Shown: positions 34,001 through 44,900 of the stretch, piece by piece
Numbering within the stretch: position 1 is the stretch's first letter
Layout of the letters: each line of letters opens with the position of its first letter
Assembly (NCBI GenBank): GCA_958299035.1
Contig: CATQJL010000112.1
Coordinates: forward strand, 81,982,636-82,046,635
Direction of reading: 5' to 3'
Length of the DNA: 64,000 nucleotides
Source: Cylicocyclus nassatus
Taxonomy: Eukaryota; Nematoda; Chromadorea; Rhabditida; Strongylidae
The notes under the pieces: model-generated
Database searches by the model: none
What the model saw: the letters and a program-made list of their open reading frames with translations, nothing else
Told to the model about the DNA's origin: nothing
Translations under genes and position numbers: made by a program

Positions 34001-37000
34001 CTTATGTTTTGTGTTTCCTCGTGATCCGTGTCTGATAGAGAGACTAAATGCGCGCATAAAATGCTTGCCGCACGCGGCCATGGTGTTTGCCGCGTGCTTA
34101 GAGCATATGAATGTTGCGCATTGGTCATTATATCAGGCGGGAAAGAGGACATCATGTCTTAGTTTGTCTGTTGCGGACAACTGGCGTGAATTATTGATAC
34201 CCCAGGGATTCTGTACCAGTTGTCTACACACGCGAACTTACTGCCATAATGTCCTTCACCCATCCTGATCACTAGCAAGGAGTTCTCAATCTTGCTCCCG
34301 TCTTCTAACAGCAAGAGATGTGCAAAAAAGTTTTCGCAGTCCACACTAGCTTGTGAAAATGTGGATTTCAAAGAGAAGGCAGGAACTTTGGGAACTTATC
34401 ATCTAAACTTTCCTAGGGTTTGGGATCTTCTATGAAAGGCATGGTATGTGACAGTATTTTGTTTTGTTATTTGGTCTCTACATCGTCGTATGGATGCTGC
34501 CATAGGAGTTGCATACAGTACTGGGGTTTTTCGGTCGTGACTGCAGACTTATAGTCGTGCTTTGGTTCGGAGTCTGAGACTCGGCGTCGAAGTTTCTACG
34601 CTACTACATACTACGATTCAAGGGTAATAATTGCATTTGGAATACAAATTTGTGTCTTTTTCCGTACTTGGGATGTCGCTGGAGACATTGCACAAGTATC
34701 TTGCAATTATGCGCCTCTGTTGCTTGCAGAAAACAAGTAAGTTATAAAACAGTCGACGCTGTGGAGACGAATTTGAAGGCGGCTATACAACTGAAACTGA
34801 TGTTGAAGACACTAAGGGATTGTAAAACCCGAATTGTAGCAAACTAGAAAGAGAAGACGCCAACAACGCTAGCACTTCGGGAGTTAGAGTTCTACATTTT
34901 TTCGGGGTTCTATCGGGAATTTCTTCTTCATTATTATATGAATACGCCTATAGCCCGAGATAAAGCAAGCGATATGGTCCAAAGTTTGAGAAGACAAAGA
35001 AAAGATGCTCAAAGAAAACATATCACTTCATTTTCTTTATTTTGATTTTACAGAAAGACCCAAAACGGATTCGAAGCGTGAAACGTTCAGAAGAGCCCCT
35101 GCACGCGATCCTCGTCGTGACTCCCAAAGGACTATCACTGCTGCACGACGTTTTCCTGGATCGACCCGAGGAGTGCCTTCTCGCGGTAGTCTTCGAGGGC
35201 GTATTACACGACCAGGCGATAGAACTAGCAGTTATATGTCGATACGTCGCCCTGAAGCAATGAGTCAGCGCGACCTTTTGACATTGATGCGTCGAAAAGA
35301 GGAAGAACATCGACGTCGTGAAGCTGAAATTGAAAAGGAACGTGCACTTGAGAGAGAACGTGAACGTATACGATTTGAACGTGAACAACTGGAGAAGGAG
35401 CGTCTGCAGCTGCAGCTTCAAGCAGCTCTTCAACAACAAAAACTTGCTGCTATGAGCTCTTCTCGCACTAAAGATTCCTATCTACCGTCATCTCATACAA
35501 GTAGCAGGTGATAAATCATTATTATTTGGAACTCAAAGTTCAGCTGAATCTTAACCTTTGCGTTGTGGATTCTTGTAGTTTGATGGATCGAGCGCCAAGG
35601 TTGATAATACTTATCTTTTGGCTAAAGTTTTGGCGCTATCGCTTTTGTCAGAGCCTGGAAGCCGAAATCATGAAGATCCACTTGCTTAGATGAACAAAAG
35701 ATTCAAAGAAAGATTGTTCCTTTGTTGACATTGACATCTAAGCGGATGGATTCTCATGATTTGGCTTTAGACTCTAGCGAAGGCGATAGCGCCGAATCGT
35801 TAGCCAATAAAGAAGTATAATCGCCCTTGGGTTCACGCTCAGTCAATCAAACTATACTATCAGTCCATTTCTTTATGTAACGCACCTAGTCTGAGGTGAT
35901 TGCAGAGCACGCCATGATTATCGTGACAGCCGTGACACTCGTGCCAGCAAAGTAAGCTCATCTGTGCATCGCCGCTCCGCTGGAGACAGCCGACACGCGA
36001 CAACTGATGACCGCTCAAGATCTCGCCATGTAGGAGCAAGTGAAAGGTTGGTTTGGAAGTCCTTTTTGTTTACCGTCGAGTAATTTGTGGCTTCACATAG
36101 ATATTGCACACCATGCGCGCTGCTTGACGACTTTTAAGATTAGATCCTGCTATTTTCCAGTATTTCTTTCTAATACCACTTGAATTAATAAATACTTGTT
36201 AATTAGTAGCACACATTTATACGTTTGATAGGCTAAATAAAGTTTAAGAGGAGTACTGATAGGGGGGGGGGGCGTCGTCTACTACGCACATAGTGTGCAG
36301 ACTCACACAGCAAGTTACAAATGACTCGATGATACATATAAAATTTCCTTTTTTTTAAGATCAGCTCCATCGAGAATTGAACGTGACCGTTCCGACCACA
36401 AGTCAGCACCTGCTTCAAGTGAGAGTACAATTCTTGATAATTTTTTGATACACAACCGTAAAAATGTTTCAGGTCGTGATCGTAGCCGACATGAGTCGTA
36501 CAGCAGTGCTCGCGGTCATACATCTTCTCAACCAGCAGCGTACTCGAGGAAAGAATACGATAGAGGGTACACGTCTTCGAGGTAATTCCATAGTAAGCTT
36601 GCTTGTTCGTCATCTTGTACAGTGCATCCGCTTTGGCGTGAATGTAGTGCCCTTGCGGTGCAGGTACTGAGCGGCAAAATTTGCGCGTGAACAAAAAGCT
36701 ACACTTAAGATGACGAATCTATGCAAAATGTTAGCATTTCAGACGTAGCTATCTGTTCACAACTTTTGCCGCCCCATCTTGGTACCACAATGCATCAAAA
36801 TTACCTTCAGATCTACTGACTGTACGATCCTTCAGTGTCGTCTGTTTTTCAGGGACAATGCGACGTACAGCAGCGGACGTGGCGCCAGTTCGTATTACGG
36901 TAATAGCCGTGATGCATACAGCTCGACAACAAGTCGTATTGGAGGTACTTCTGGAGGATGGGGGTCATCTTCAGGTGCCGGGTATGGTTCATCAACGTGG

Positions 37001-37225
37001 CAGGGCAGCAGCTCGGCTGTAGGCGGTCATTCCTCTGGCGGATCAGCATGGGGCGGACGAGGAGGTACAGGTAAAAATAGTGAGTAGTTATTAACACTTG
37101 TGTGAAATTGTGTTTATTGCATGATTACAGGAAGTAATGGCTGGTCAGCATTTGGAAATGGTACAGGAGCATCGTCAGGTTCGAGCATGCGCTATGACTA
37201 CGATAAATATCAGCAGCGCTACTAA
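22018..37225 (+). CDS. SAFB-like SAP- and RRM-domain nuclear protein
   Basis: Eleven phase-consistent exons: 22018-22149, 31819-31975, 32504-32871, 32970-33143, 33383-33677, 35054-35507, 35906-36046, 36360-36418, 36473-36581, 36853-37070, 37131-37225 (stop TAA 37223-37225); about 733 aa. Exon 1 is a SAP DNA-binding motif (LSELRVTELKQELEKRNLDK). Exon 3 is acidic and ends in the first RRM strand, SIWVRGLTSATKAADLK. Exon 4 completes the RRM (FGKVVRAKIYTSKK, CYGYVTMADTAAAEKAA, GRTISVEK), very like the SAFB RRM. Exon 5 is basic/Ser-rich, exon 6 has the long Arg/Glu coiled coil, and the C-terminus is Gly/Ser/Tyr-rich, ending DYDKYQQRY. This order is that of scaffold attachment factor B (SAFB1/SAFB2/SLTM), which binds A/T-rich DNA and RNA in the nucleus. 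The first intron is 9.67 kb and carries another gene and several mobile elements. The start ATG follows an acceptor directly. Donors at 32872 and 36047 are weak GTT types. Confidence 0.93.
22548..22836 (-). CDS. Unassigned coding-like exon, minus strand
   Basis: After a possible acceptor (GCATATGCAG, minus strand) the frame stays open to a TAG at 22548-22550 and reads like real protein, e.g. FHPKYSELQKKDYRAPYSH and later MQFDELYMGLLKAFSKLKTF. It lies downstream of the KCTD gene on the same strand, but the splice phase from the visible KCTD end does not fit. It may be an extra 3' exon of that gene, a separate small gene, or chance. No family recognised. Confidence 0.3.
23358..24577 (-). CDS. 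KCTD-family BTB/T1 domain protein, nested antisense in SAFB-like intron 1
   Basis: Two exons on the minus strand: 24577-24120 and 23556-23358 (stop TGA 23358-23360), about 218 aa, joined in phase (donor AG/GTATGG, acceptor CTTTCAG). The N-terminus VVELRCADGTTLMTTKETLARVPYSKL and LIVPDDFDDWGRLAAEARRLG match the BTB/T1 fold of KCTD proteins. The second half, FRKLSRIVVCGKVSVCRAVF, SLNEARD, ERYTSR, then RFFLKHSNLERAFDALASSG in exon 2 and QYVFIREPK at the end, matches the C-terminal domain of the KCTD1/15 and KCTD8/12/16 groups. These are oligomeric adaptors (cullin-3, AP-2 or GABA-B receptor partners depending on the member). The glycine of the usual NVGG motif is replaced (RCADG), the T1 domain is shortened, and the linker between domains is short. 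The frame is open about 90 bp upstream of the chosen ATG, so a 5' exon is possible. The 563-bp intron carries a dispersed repeat. Confidence 0.82.
23810..24050. repeat. Dispersed repeat copy in the KCTD intron
   Basis: Blocks such as GAAATCACCGAAAATCAACAGG and GATGGTGTGCAATACACACA recur in modified form near 38480-38545 (GAAATCACTGGAAATAGCAGG, CATGGTGTGCAATTCGCATA). Family unknown; boundaries approximate. Confidence 0.45.
25547..25690. repeat. Fold-back MITE with GTCGAGTAGAT ends
   Basis: Begins TGTCGAGTAGATTTG and ends CAGATCTACTCGACT. The arms also share TGCGGTGCCGAGACTT with its inverse. Same ends as 16184-16404, different interior. Confidence 0.85.
26218..26788. mobile_element. TTAA-flanked element with piggyBac-like ends
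   Basis: The left end TTAACACGTTGACGACGAG is mirrored by the right end CTGTCGTCAACGTGTTAA. Subterminal GTCTGTCCCTGTGGACGA pairs with TCGTCCACAGGGACAGAC. Two copies of the palindrome CCGCGCACCATTGCGCGG lie near the right end. The interior contains repeated GGGCGGGGCTTGCC-like words that also fold back. Target site TTAA and CACGTTGAC-type termini are typical of piggyBac-derived MITEs; no transposase frame. Confidence 0.75.
27000..27219. repeat. Left terminal direct repeat (LTR)
   Basis: 220 bp, TGTC...GACA ends, contains TTTATATAGG (possible TATA box) and a purine-rich GGGAAAGGGAAAGGGGG run. One C/T difference from the right copy (GGCTTCTGCC versus GGCTCCTGCC). Confidence 0.85.
27377..27505. 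repeat. Perfect palindrome with 62-bp arms
   Basis: Left arm 27377-27438 and right arm 27444-27505 are exact inverse complements around a 5-base centre (AGAAT). Lies inside the LTR-type element near its left repeat. Confidence 0.92.
30501..30720. repeat. Right terminal direct repeat (LTR)
   Basis: Second copy of the 220-bp repeat; followed at once by the AAGC target duplication. Confidence 0.85.
31299..31602. repeat. Fold-back with tandem-repeat arms (AAGCCCAAAA type)
   Basis: The left arm (31299-31390) begins GACCCGTCATACTTCGCCG and continues as decamer-like repeats of AAAAAGCCCA/AAGCCCGAAA. The right arm (31512-31602) is the inverse, ending CGGCGAAGTATGACGGGTC. The spacer is about 120 bp of unique sequence. 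A GA microsatellite lies just outside at 31261-31298. Confidence 0.85.
31617..31773. repeat. Near-perfect fold-back next to SAFB-like exon 2
   Basis: Arms of about 57 bp: CAGGTAGGTGCCAGAGTAAG to GGTCCTGCGGAGAA on the left, exact inverse on the right apart from one or two bases. The spacer is about 40 bp. Ends 45 bp before exon 31819. Confidence 0.88.
33852..34110. repeat. Cluster of small hairpins in SAFB-like intron 5
   Basis: GCGACTGCAGCCAGC pairs with GCTGGCTGTCGT around 33888-33937. A second hairpin at 34058-34110 pairs ATGCTTGCCGCACGCGGC with GCCGCGTGCTTAGAGCAT. Probably remnants of fold-back elements. Confidence 0.5.
35592..35832. repeat. Fold-back/MITE in SAFB-like intron 6
   Basis: CCAAGGTTGATAATACTTATC with TTTTGGCGCTATCGC on the left return inverted as GGCGATAGCGCC and GTATAATCGCCCTTGG on the right. 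Arms about 105 bp, diverged; fills most of intron 35508-35905. Confidence 0.78.
36660..36786. repeat. Small fold-back in SAFB-like intron 9
   Basis: GTACTGAGCGGCAAAATTTG at the left pairs with ACTTTTGCCGCCCCATCTTGG at the right. The word AAATTTGCGCGTGAAC is shared with the MITE family at 16184 and 42311. Confidence 0.65.
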
Positions 37226-40200
37226 GAGCTCTATAAATTGGAAAGTGCAAATTTTGACATTTTCCTTTTTTTCTCTTTCTTTTATAACATTCTAGCTGTT
37301 GACATCCCAGAAATTATTATTGAGAAACATTGAAGTTCAAATTTTGCAATGTTTTTTGTCTTGTTCGTGGTTGTTCATTATTCATATATATTGTGTATGT
37401 GTAGCAGAGAACACACTATGTGGTTTTTTCCTTTTTTTTCCAAAAGGTATCTATAATGTTGTTGTTGTACAAACACTGCGTATTTATCTTCGCTTTTCCA
37501 CATAAAGAAGTTTTTTCTTTTTTTTTCTTCACAAAAGTATCTTATTCCTTACTTTTACATAGGAGAGGGCCTCAAGTGGCATAATCAAACGTGCCTCATC
37601 AAACAGCTTAGTGCTCGACTATGTCTCTTGCTTATTGATGATGTTGAATATTCAGCATTTAGATTGTTATGAGAGGTGTGCGTAAGATATCTAGGATGGC
37701 AAATACTGAGGGACTAGCATATAAACGGAACTGTGTGGCATTTTTTGTCTTTGGTTCAAAAAAAGTCAGGCGTCCTACAAGAAATTACTCATTTTGTGTA
37801 GATGATCAATAGCTTTCCTTCCAAATATTCCTACAATTATAACAAAGGTGATAAACTCGTGACAGTTGCGCCAAGAGAGTAACGGGTCTTTATATCAAAT
37901 ATTTTATCATCTGTTTTGTCATTAGGAATCTCCGACAACGCTTTGCACACAGTGTCTCAACAAGCTTATACCTGTTCTCCGCTGATTCAAGGCCTCAAAA
38001 ACTCTAGATGAGATTAATCACAAGTACAAACTTGCTAACAACATGATCAGTTTGTTTGAACAATGTGTGCAAAGCGGTCCCGAGTCTCCTAGTCATAGGA
38101 TAGATGATTCATTTTTTTTTTCAAACATATCAAACTGGACGCTTCGACAAGCGTCGCTCAGGAGGCAGCGAGTGCGTACCCTTTGATTCAACTAGCATGG
38201 CGGCTGGGAGGCGGGCCTCCGTGACCTGATTAAAGCTAGACGATGATCAGAGAGCACGCCGCGAGAGAGAGGCAGACAGGATTTGCATCCTTGAGACATT
38301 TGTAATTCAATATGTGAGTGGCACATACGTGAGTGGCATGCGCGGCAACTGACGACATGCTTACTAGTAATTCCCCATAAAAACCTTTCTTAGCTAACAG
38401 ACTGTAGAAATGTGTACTACTAATTAATAGATCTCCAGTTCAGTCGAAAGAGACGAGGAAAACAAGGAGAAATCACTGGAAATAGCAGGTTCAATCCCAA
38501 ATCGCCAAGTATGCGCATGGTGTGCAATTCGCATACTAGGTTAAAAATAAATCACAAGTACCGCAGCGCATCTCCACGGGGGAGTCGCCTATAAGGAGTT
38601 CCTCAAAGCGTTTCTTTGGCAGATTTTTCCGCTCGATCCCCCTTTTATCACCTTTCAAAACATAGCAGTCTAGGTGCAGGCGTCCTATGAATCATTGCTA
38701 AGCGCAGTTGAATGGAGGTCGAGAGACTATTTCTTTACAGAATTTCGAAGCTGGTACTTACCGGACCCCAAGATTCCAGCAAACTTCAAAATCCACATAG
38801 GAAGAGACCTCACATGGCTAAGCGCAGTTGAATGGAGGTCGCCAGTCTTGCTTGATATGACCAGACTTCTATATTTGATGCCATGCGGGACTTTGCTTCT
38901 GCCGTCGGAGGCAATGGATTAGACGACTGCAGTAATCACAGTTCCTTGAGAAACTTGCGCCAAGTGAAACTTGTAAGCGAGAAGAGCAGACAAACTTAAC
39001 TTGAATGGCTTCAACTGAACACTTGAACAAGACAAGTATACAGCACTACTTTTATACGCTCAAAAATCAGATAACAGCTACATCTATACCGTTCTCAAAA
39101 CAAACTCAAAGGTCACGCAAGATGCTCAGCGCGGAAACACGGTTAACTTGGAGCAATGCTGAAAGCTGAAAGAACAAGACATTTGCACATCATACAACGA
39201 ACACAGCAAAACTTGTAAAACAGTCGAGGTGACATTTTAGTTCCAAAAGCTTCCTACCTCGATTGATTGTTGATTGTTTGATTTTTTCTACAATCAGACC
39301 CATTAGCTTTGTCACTTCGAACAGCTGCAGTCATTCTTAATTTTTTTTCTGTCGATAAGTCGCGTACGCTCTTCGAAATGCACATAATCTGCTCCACTAA
39401 GCGAGAGAAAAACTTACGATAAAGGTCACCAGATGAATGGGGAAAAATTTTCATATACTTCGGAATCAGAAAAGATGATGTGGTGCGTTCAATTTCGACT
39501 ATAAGAAGTTTTAGGAGTGTCGCCAGTGGCGATACTGTAAATTGCACATACTGTGGATGTATTATTTATTGTTCATCGTTGTTTGTTCGTTTTGCCTTGT
39601 ATTGTAGTGGTTTGAAGAATGCCCTAAGAATGAGATCAACCGAACAAGTCATCGCAACCTCACCCCTTATCACTCATCTTCAGTCAACAATGACTTTGCA
39701 AGTAAATAAGTCTGGAGGTATAAATGCCGATGAATGAGGGAGATCGAGGATTCTGTCCACAAGTGCTGTGAGGACGACAAGTCTCCGGCTTGATAGGCGA
39801 TCTTCTCCACAAGCCTTCTACGGGTAGGATTAGATCCAGCAATACTCTGCACCAGGAGCATCAAGTCTCCTATACACCAAGAAGTCTCTGAGGGATCACA
39901 AGTATCCTGGGAAGCAGTTCGAAGATTAACACATCTCTAGGGACATTTTACATTCAGTATCTACATCATCGTTGTTTGTAGTTGTGTTATAATAAACCTT
40001 GATTGCTCAAGTCTGAGGTAGCATACAGACCCGCATGGCAACCCCAAAACAGTTTCACTAACCATACCTTTGCTACACATAACGCATTCTTTTTGAAAAA
40101 GAAAGAGGCTACTGAATGCGTGCAAACCTTTACAGTAATTAGCGGGGTCAACTGGCCAACAGTTGGTTACTAAAGTGCTTCAGTTTTTCCCGATTGCTCT

Positions 40201-41911
40201 GGTACCTATTCTCGGAATGTAAGGTTGTTGGCAGGAGCGAGGTCGAATTTGGATCACACTCGGTGATGGCGACGCCTCATACCACTATATTTTGTAAATT
40301 CCAACGAAGCGGAGCGAGGTTTGAGCCAAGATCTTAGGTAAGTTACCGTATTTTTGCTGAAACTGATATTTACCATGTCGTGTTGTCAAATGTCAGCCAA
40401 AATTTTTTCAGCCTCTTAGACTTTCGTTAACAATGTTTTACGTAGTATTCCGCTCAGCCGCGTATTCTTTGCTTCAGTCCAAATATTTCCATAAAATACT
40501 TCTATCCAATGCTGACGAATGAGACTATGCACATGCTAATAATAGTCGTCAATACGTTAACGACTCGCCGTAACCATTAGCTCTTTTTCCTATAAAATGC
40601 AGCTGTGGTTTGTGGAAAGAAAATGCTGTGTGTTATACACATGTTCTACAAATATTCTGGGACATTCACTGAAGGACTGCGACAAGGTAGGCTACTTCGT
40701 CATTGATCAATATCGATTTTATCGATTTTTCTGGCAAAATTTCACCGAGGCTGGGAGTTGGCACATGATGGCAATTGAGCATAGTGATTACGAAACTATT
40801 CTTGACAAGACCGGGCGGAGCTGGTCGCCAGCTAGTAGAAAATATCATCTTCGACGGAGTTCTCTAACTTGCAGTTTTAGTCGGCATACTACATATACCA
40901 TACATGCTGCATATCAACTTTGTCAATTATTCGAAAGGCTAGCAGTTATTTCATTATATGCTCACATGTTACGACTCATAGGCATCAATGTACTTGTTGA
41001 TTACTGTGAGTCCTGAAATCTGTGCATGACGCTATCTCTGCCAACATTTAAACCATAAGGAGAGATGGCAGACCGCATTCGCCATTAAATGCTCAGCGAC
41101 TCATAGGCATCGCGACCGTAACATCAATGCCTATTAGCTCCTTTTACCATATAAATGCTCGAATTTGAATGTTTCTATCCATTTCTTTTAAGAGCTATCT
41201 TAAAGCTTCTGATGCTAATTTTATATCTGAGGCCACATTTTGAATTTTGGTTATTTTCTGCTTTCAGACCGTAGAACAATGATGTAGCATCAACGATGCA
41301 AGAAAAATGGCGAATTTCGCTCCCAACAGTCCTACAGAAAAATGTTTAGAAAGGTGATTTTATCCGCAAGCTCGCTTTCACGTAACTAATCACGACTAAC
41401 AATGAAAGCCACGACAAAGATTCATTTCCAAGTATGAAAATATTATTACAGCATTTGATCGCCTATTTATTAGCGATAACATATAAATGCTACATTGAAT
41501 GCGAAAATACTGTAAGAAGAAAAATTCGAACAAGAACAAGAGTTACGACTCTTGTTGTGGGAGACTAGAAATCTCTAGGCAAGCACAATTCAACCAACCA
41601 GTGGGAATAATACATACGCTAGTGTGGACGAATGGAATAAAGAAAATGACAAAAGAATAAAGTGTACCGGAAAGAGATAATTCTTTATGCAAAATCAAAA
41701 CTCAAAATAGAACTTGAAGGAAACAAACAGATACAAACGAAGAAATAAAATGTGTACAGTAAATTAACGCGAAGAGATCGCCGTTACTTTTTCTGTTTAT
41801 TACTCATATCTGACTCACTGCAATGGGTGCGGAAGAGGAGGAACACGTGTTGTGTGGGATGACGACGCCGTGGCAAGAAAAAGGGCACATATGCTTTTCG
41901 GGTGGACTAGA
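37226..41911. other. Intergenic region between convergent SAFB-like and RUSC/UNC-14-like genes
   Basis: No supportable gene. It contains an inverted pair around 37926-38105 (CGACAACGCTTTGCACACAGTG against GTGTGCAAAGCGGTCCCGAG), a dispersed-repeat copy at 38400-38560, and a 25-bp direct repeat (CTAAGCGCAGTTGAATGGAG) at 38698 and 38818. A 139-codon ATG frame at 40597-41016 resembles no family I know. Confidence 0.6.
41796..41801 (-). terminator. Polyadenylation signal AATAAA (minus), RUSC/UNC-14-like gene
   Basis: Minus-strand AATAAA lies 110 bp beyond the stop codon at 41912. Confidence 0.5.
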
Positions 41912-44900
41912 TCATCGGATGACGAGGTTTTGCAATGGAACGATGCCGGTCGAGACGAGATCGCGACGACGATGCACGCGACAGCAACGAGCGATCGAAC
42001 CACGTCGTGACAGCACTCGTACGCTTTCGCCGCGTGACACTACCAAGTGACCAGGTTCGCACGAGTCCGCAATCACAGAAGCGAGCGGTGACGCGGCAAG
42101 CACTGCCGATGGCGTCACGGCTCGATGCATGCTTACGCGACTAAAAGCAAAATGAGTTTAGACTGGCACGATCCACCACTGATGATGCAAGCGCGCACAC
42201 AACGCCCGTCGCTTACCGCAACAAAAAGCTGTCACTTCAGATCTTCAATGGCCGGCTATTAACGGTGCCATTACCAAAAAAAAAAAGAAAAAAGCTCCAA
42301 GCGCACGATTACAGTCGAGTAAATTTTCCACTTAATATAGTGTGCTTGAGATGCCGAGAAAATGTGGTGAAATTTGCGCGTGCAAGCTGCGCCTGCGACG
42401 CTGGCCACTTGCGCGCGCAAATACTGGCATTATTGGCGTGGCCATTTTCCACGCGCAAATTGTTTTCAGCAAATTCGCAAATCGCATTTTTCCGGCACCG
42501 CAAGTACAGAAATTAGGCGGAGAATCCACTCGACTGTACCCTTCACCCTTTTTCCTTTGATGTTTTTGTTAGCAAAACCATCTACTCGCAATTTGCAGAA
42601 GACTTTTCGGTGCTTTTTTCATCCATTGCTCGATGTTAAAGCACTTTTACTGCAAACCAACAAGATTACGACAGCGATTAGTCAGCTGCCCTGGCAACAT
42701 TCCACTAAAGGGCAAGTTCACGAGGGATGGTGCTGAACGCACACTCGATTCCTGCCAATGAAAAGGAAAAAAAGAGTGAAACCAGAAAATTACGGAAATT
42801 TTTGCGCGATCTGAACAAAAGTACTCATTCCGCAATCACATTTGATCAAAAGTGCTACGTCAGTTTTCACCGAACACAGATAGTGGTAAAGAACTCTGAT
42901 TTTGAACTCTGATAGAAAGTTTTTCTCCAGCACTGATTTCAAGACTTCCGCAGTGGAAAGGAATTCGGAGAAAGCAAAAAAGTCCTTTGCACTAAGGTGG
43001 ATTAGTTAGAGTGATGAAACCATTTAGTGTTATCAGAAAGAAGACAACGAATGTGCAACTAATTTCGCAATCTATAGCAAGTGTTGGTATCTGCATCCAG
43101 ATTTCACTTCCTATTAATCGTGCGCTTGAAGAAGTGATTTCAATAAAAACATAGGGAAGAAACACACCTTTTTGGCAATGGTATTCGAGAACGTCGATGA
43201 TTATGATTCGAATTCGATAGACGTGCCGGTACCGATGAGCTTTTTGGAACTCGAGAATCGGCCGGTAGCCTGCATGGTCCACTCCACAGCATAGATTGTG
43301 TTTGATGCGGATGGGAGCATTCACGAAATTCCAACACTATAAAGAAAAAACATCAGAACTACTTAGAATTATATGAAAAAGTTTGCAAACCTGGAATAAG
43401 AGCGAGTGTATCAACCAATCGCCATAGTAGTGTCCTATAGGCCGTTGGCGCATCTAGCAGAAAACTTCCGGGAGTGTAAAGACGGCGAAGCACATTTTCT
43501 TTCAATACTACATAACAAAGCCAGCAATCCAGAGAATTTTCTCTGAAAAAAAAGGAGGATTCAATAGAAAGTTACCAATTCAAATTGAAATTTGGGAAAA
43601 TCTGGACACTTTCCAAAAAATGCTTAAAATATTTTTGAAAATAGAAAATGCATGGGAAAAATTCTCACCTGAAAAGCTCTTCAAAGAACTGCTCTACGCG
43701 AGAATTTTCGGACTTCTCGTTTGAATCCAGTTTGTTCACAATTGAGTATACGTCTTTCGTGGCGGGACCTGCAAGACTAAATCCTGAGCGAGAAGTTGAA
43801 TAGCTAGGGCCATACTCGGAAAACTTTCTCGATTTTTTCTCGGAAAATTTTCTGTTTTCAAAATCACTGAAATACTCAAATAAAAACTTACACGTACCAG
43901 GTGCAGTAACGGTGCGAATCATATTCCATGACGTGATGCCTTCCTTAAGCCCATCCGATACTAAAGCGGCTAACGCTGTGAACAGTGCGTTGGGTGTTTC
44001 GCCTCGGGCAATGCCGGCGACAGCATCCACAACAGCTTCTACCATAGTGCGTTTTGTCGCATATATTGGGAGTCCAACAACTGACAACTCCCGTGCACGA
44101 ATTTGTTGACCATCAGATGACCTAGGAAAGGAAAAAATGAGTCAATAAAGGTAAAAAAGGGGGTAAGGGTAAAAAAGTCTTACCTTCCGCTTCTTGGCAT
44201 GAGTTCATGTGCAGTTTCTGGTCTATCTGGTGAGCAATCACACAGCACATGTCGCGATGCAGTGGAATGAGCCCAACTTGGCGGATGTATTCTATACAAG
44301 AGAATTCAATAACAAAGTTGAAATAAAAAGAAGAACCAATGACCAACCTTCTTCGCACTCGAAAGCATGTCCTGCACGGCTCGGTTCGTTTTCGTTCGAT
44401 ACAATTGGAATGTGAGGACGAGCCCAGCAATTGGGCATTCGACTTGAAAAACGAACACGCTTCAGCAACATGTCTGCAATTAATTCGTTTCAAATTGGTC
44501 CTATTCTCTCACTAATAGACTTGGAACAGATTGGAACAGAATTAATGATGATGATGGCAAAGCATGATGAAGAGAAGGAACGAGGGAAATGCTGAGGAGA
44601 GGAGAAACTAGAAGAAATTTGAACTACTATAAGAGTAAAAATAGAGACGAAAACCCAGATTCTCACAGAAACAACTGCCTATCCTGGGGCATGCCCCAAT
44701 AAATTTTATTAGCCATGCTAAAGCGCACAAAAGCAAATTGTTCATTTATGGTAAGTGATTACTGTGATAGCCCATTAAATTTCAGATGTGTTTAGGAGCA
44801 TACGTTCATAAAGTATGTCAAGGCCATGGATGACTGACTCGACCTTCGACTTTACTGCCCTCGGTGATTATGTTGTCATACTCGTAAACCGTCTGCACCA

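Noticed and set aside
36233..36694. 153-codon minus-strand frame
   Set aside because: It is the antisense shadow of SAFB-like exons 8-9.
40597..41016. 139-codon ATG frame in the convergent intergenic gap
   Set aside because: No recognisable domain, aromatic/hydrophobic composition typical of chance frames in AT-rich DNA, and no splice or expression signal.
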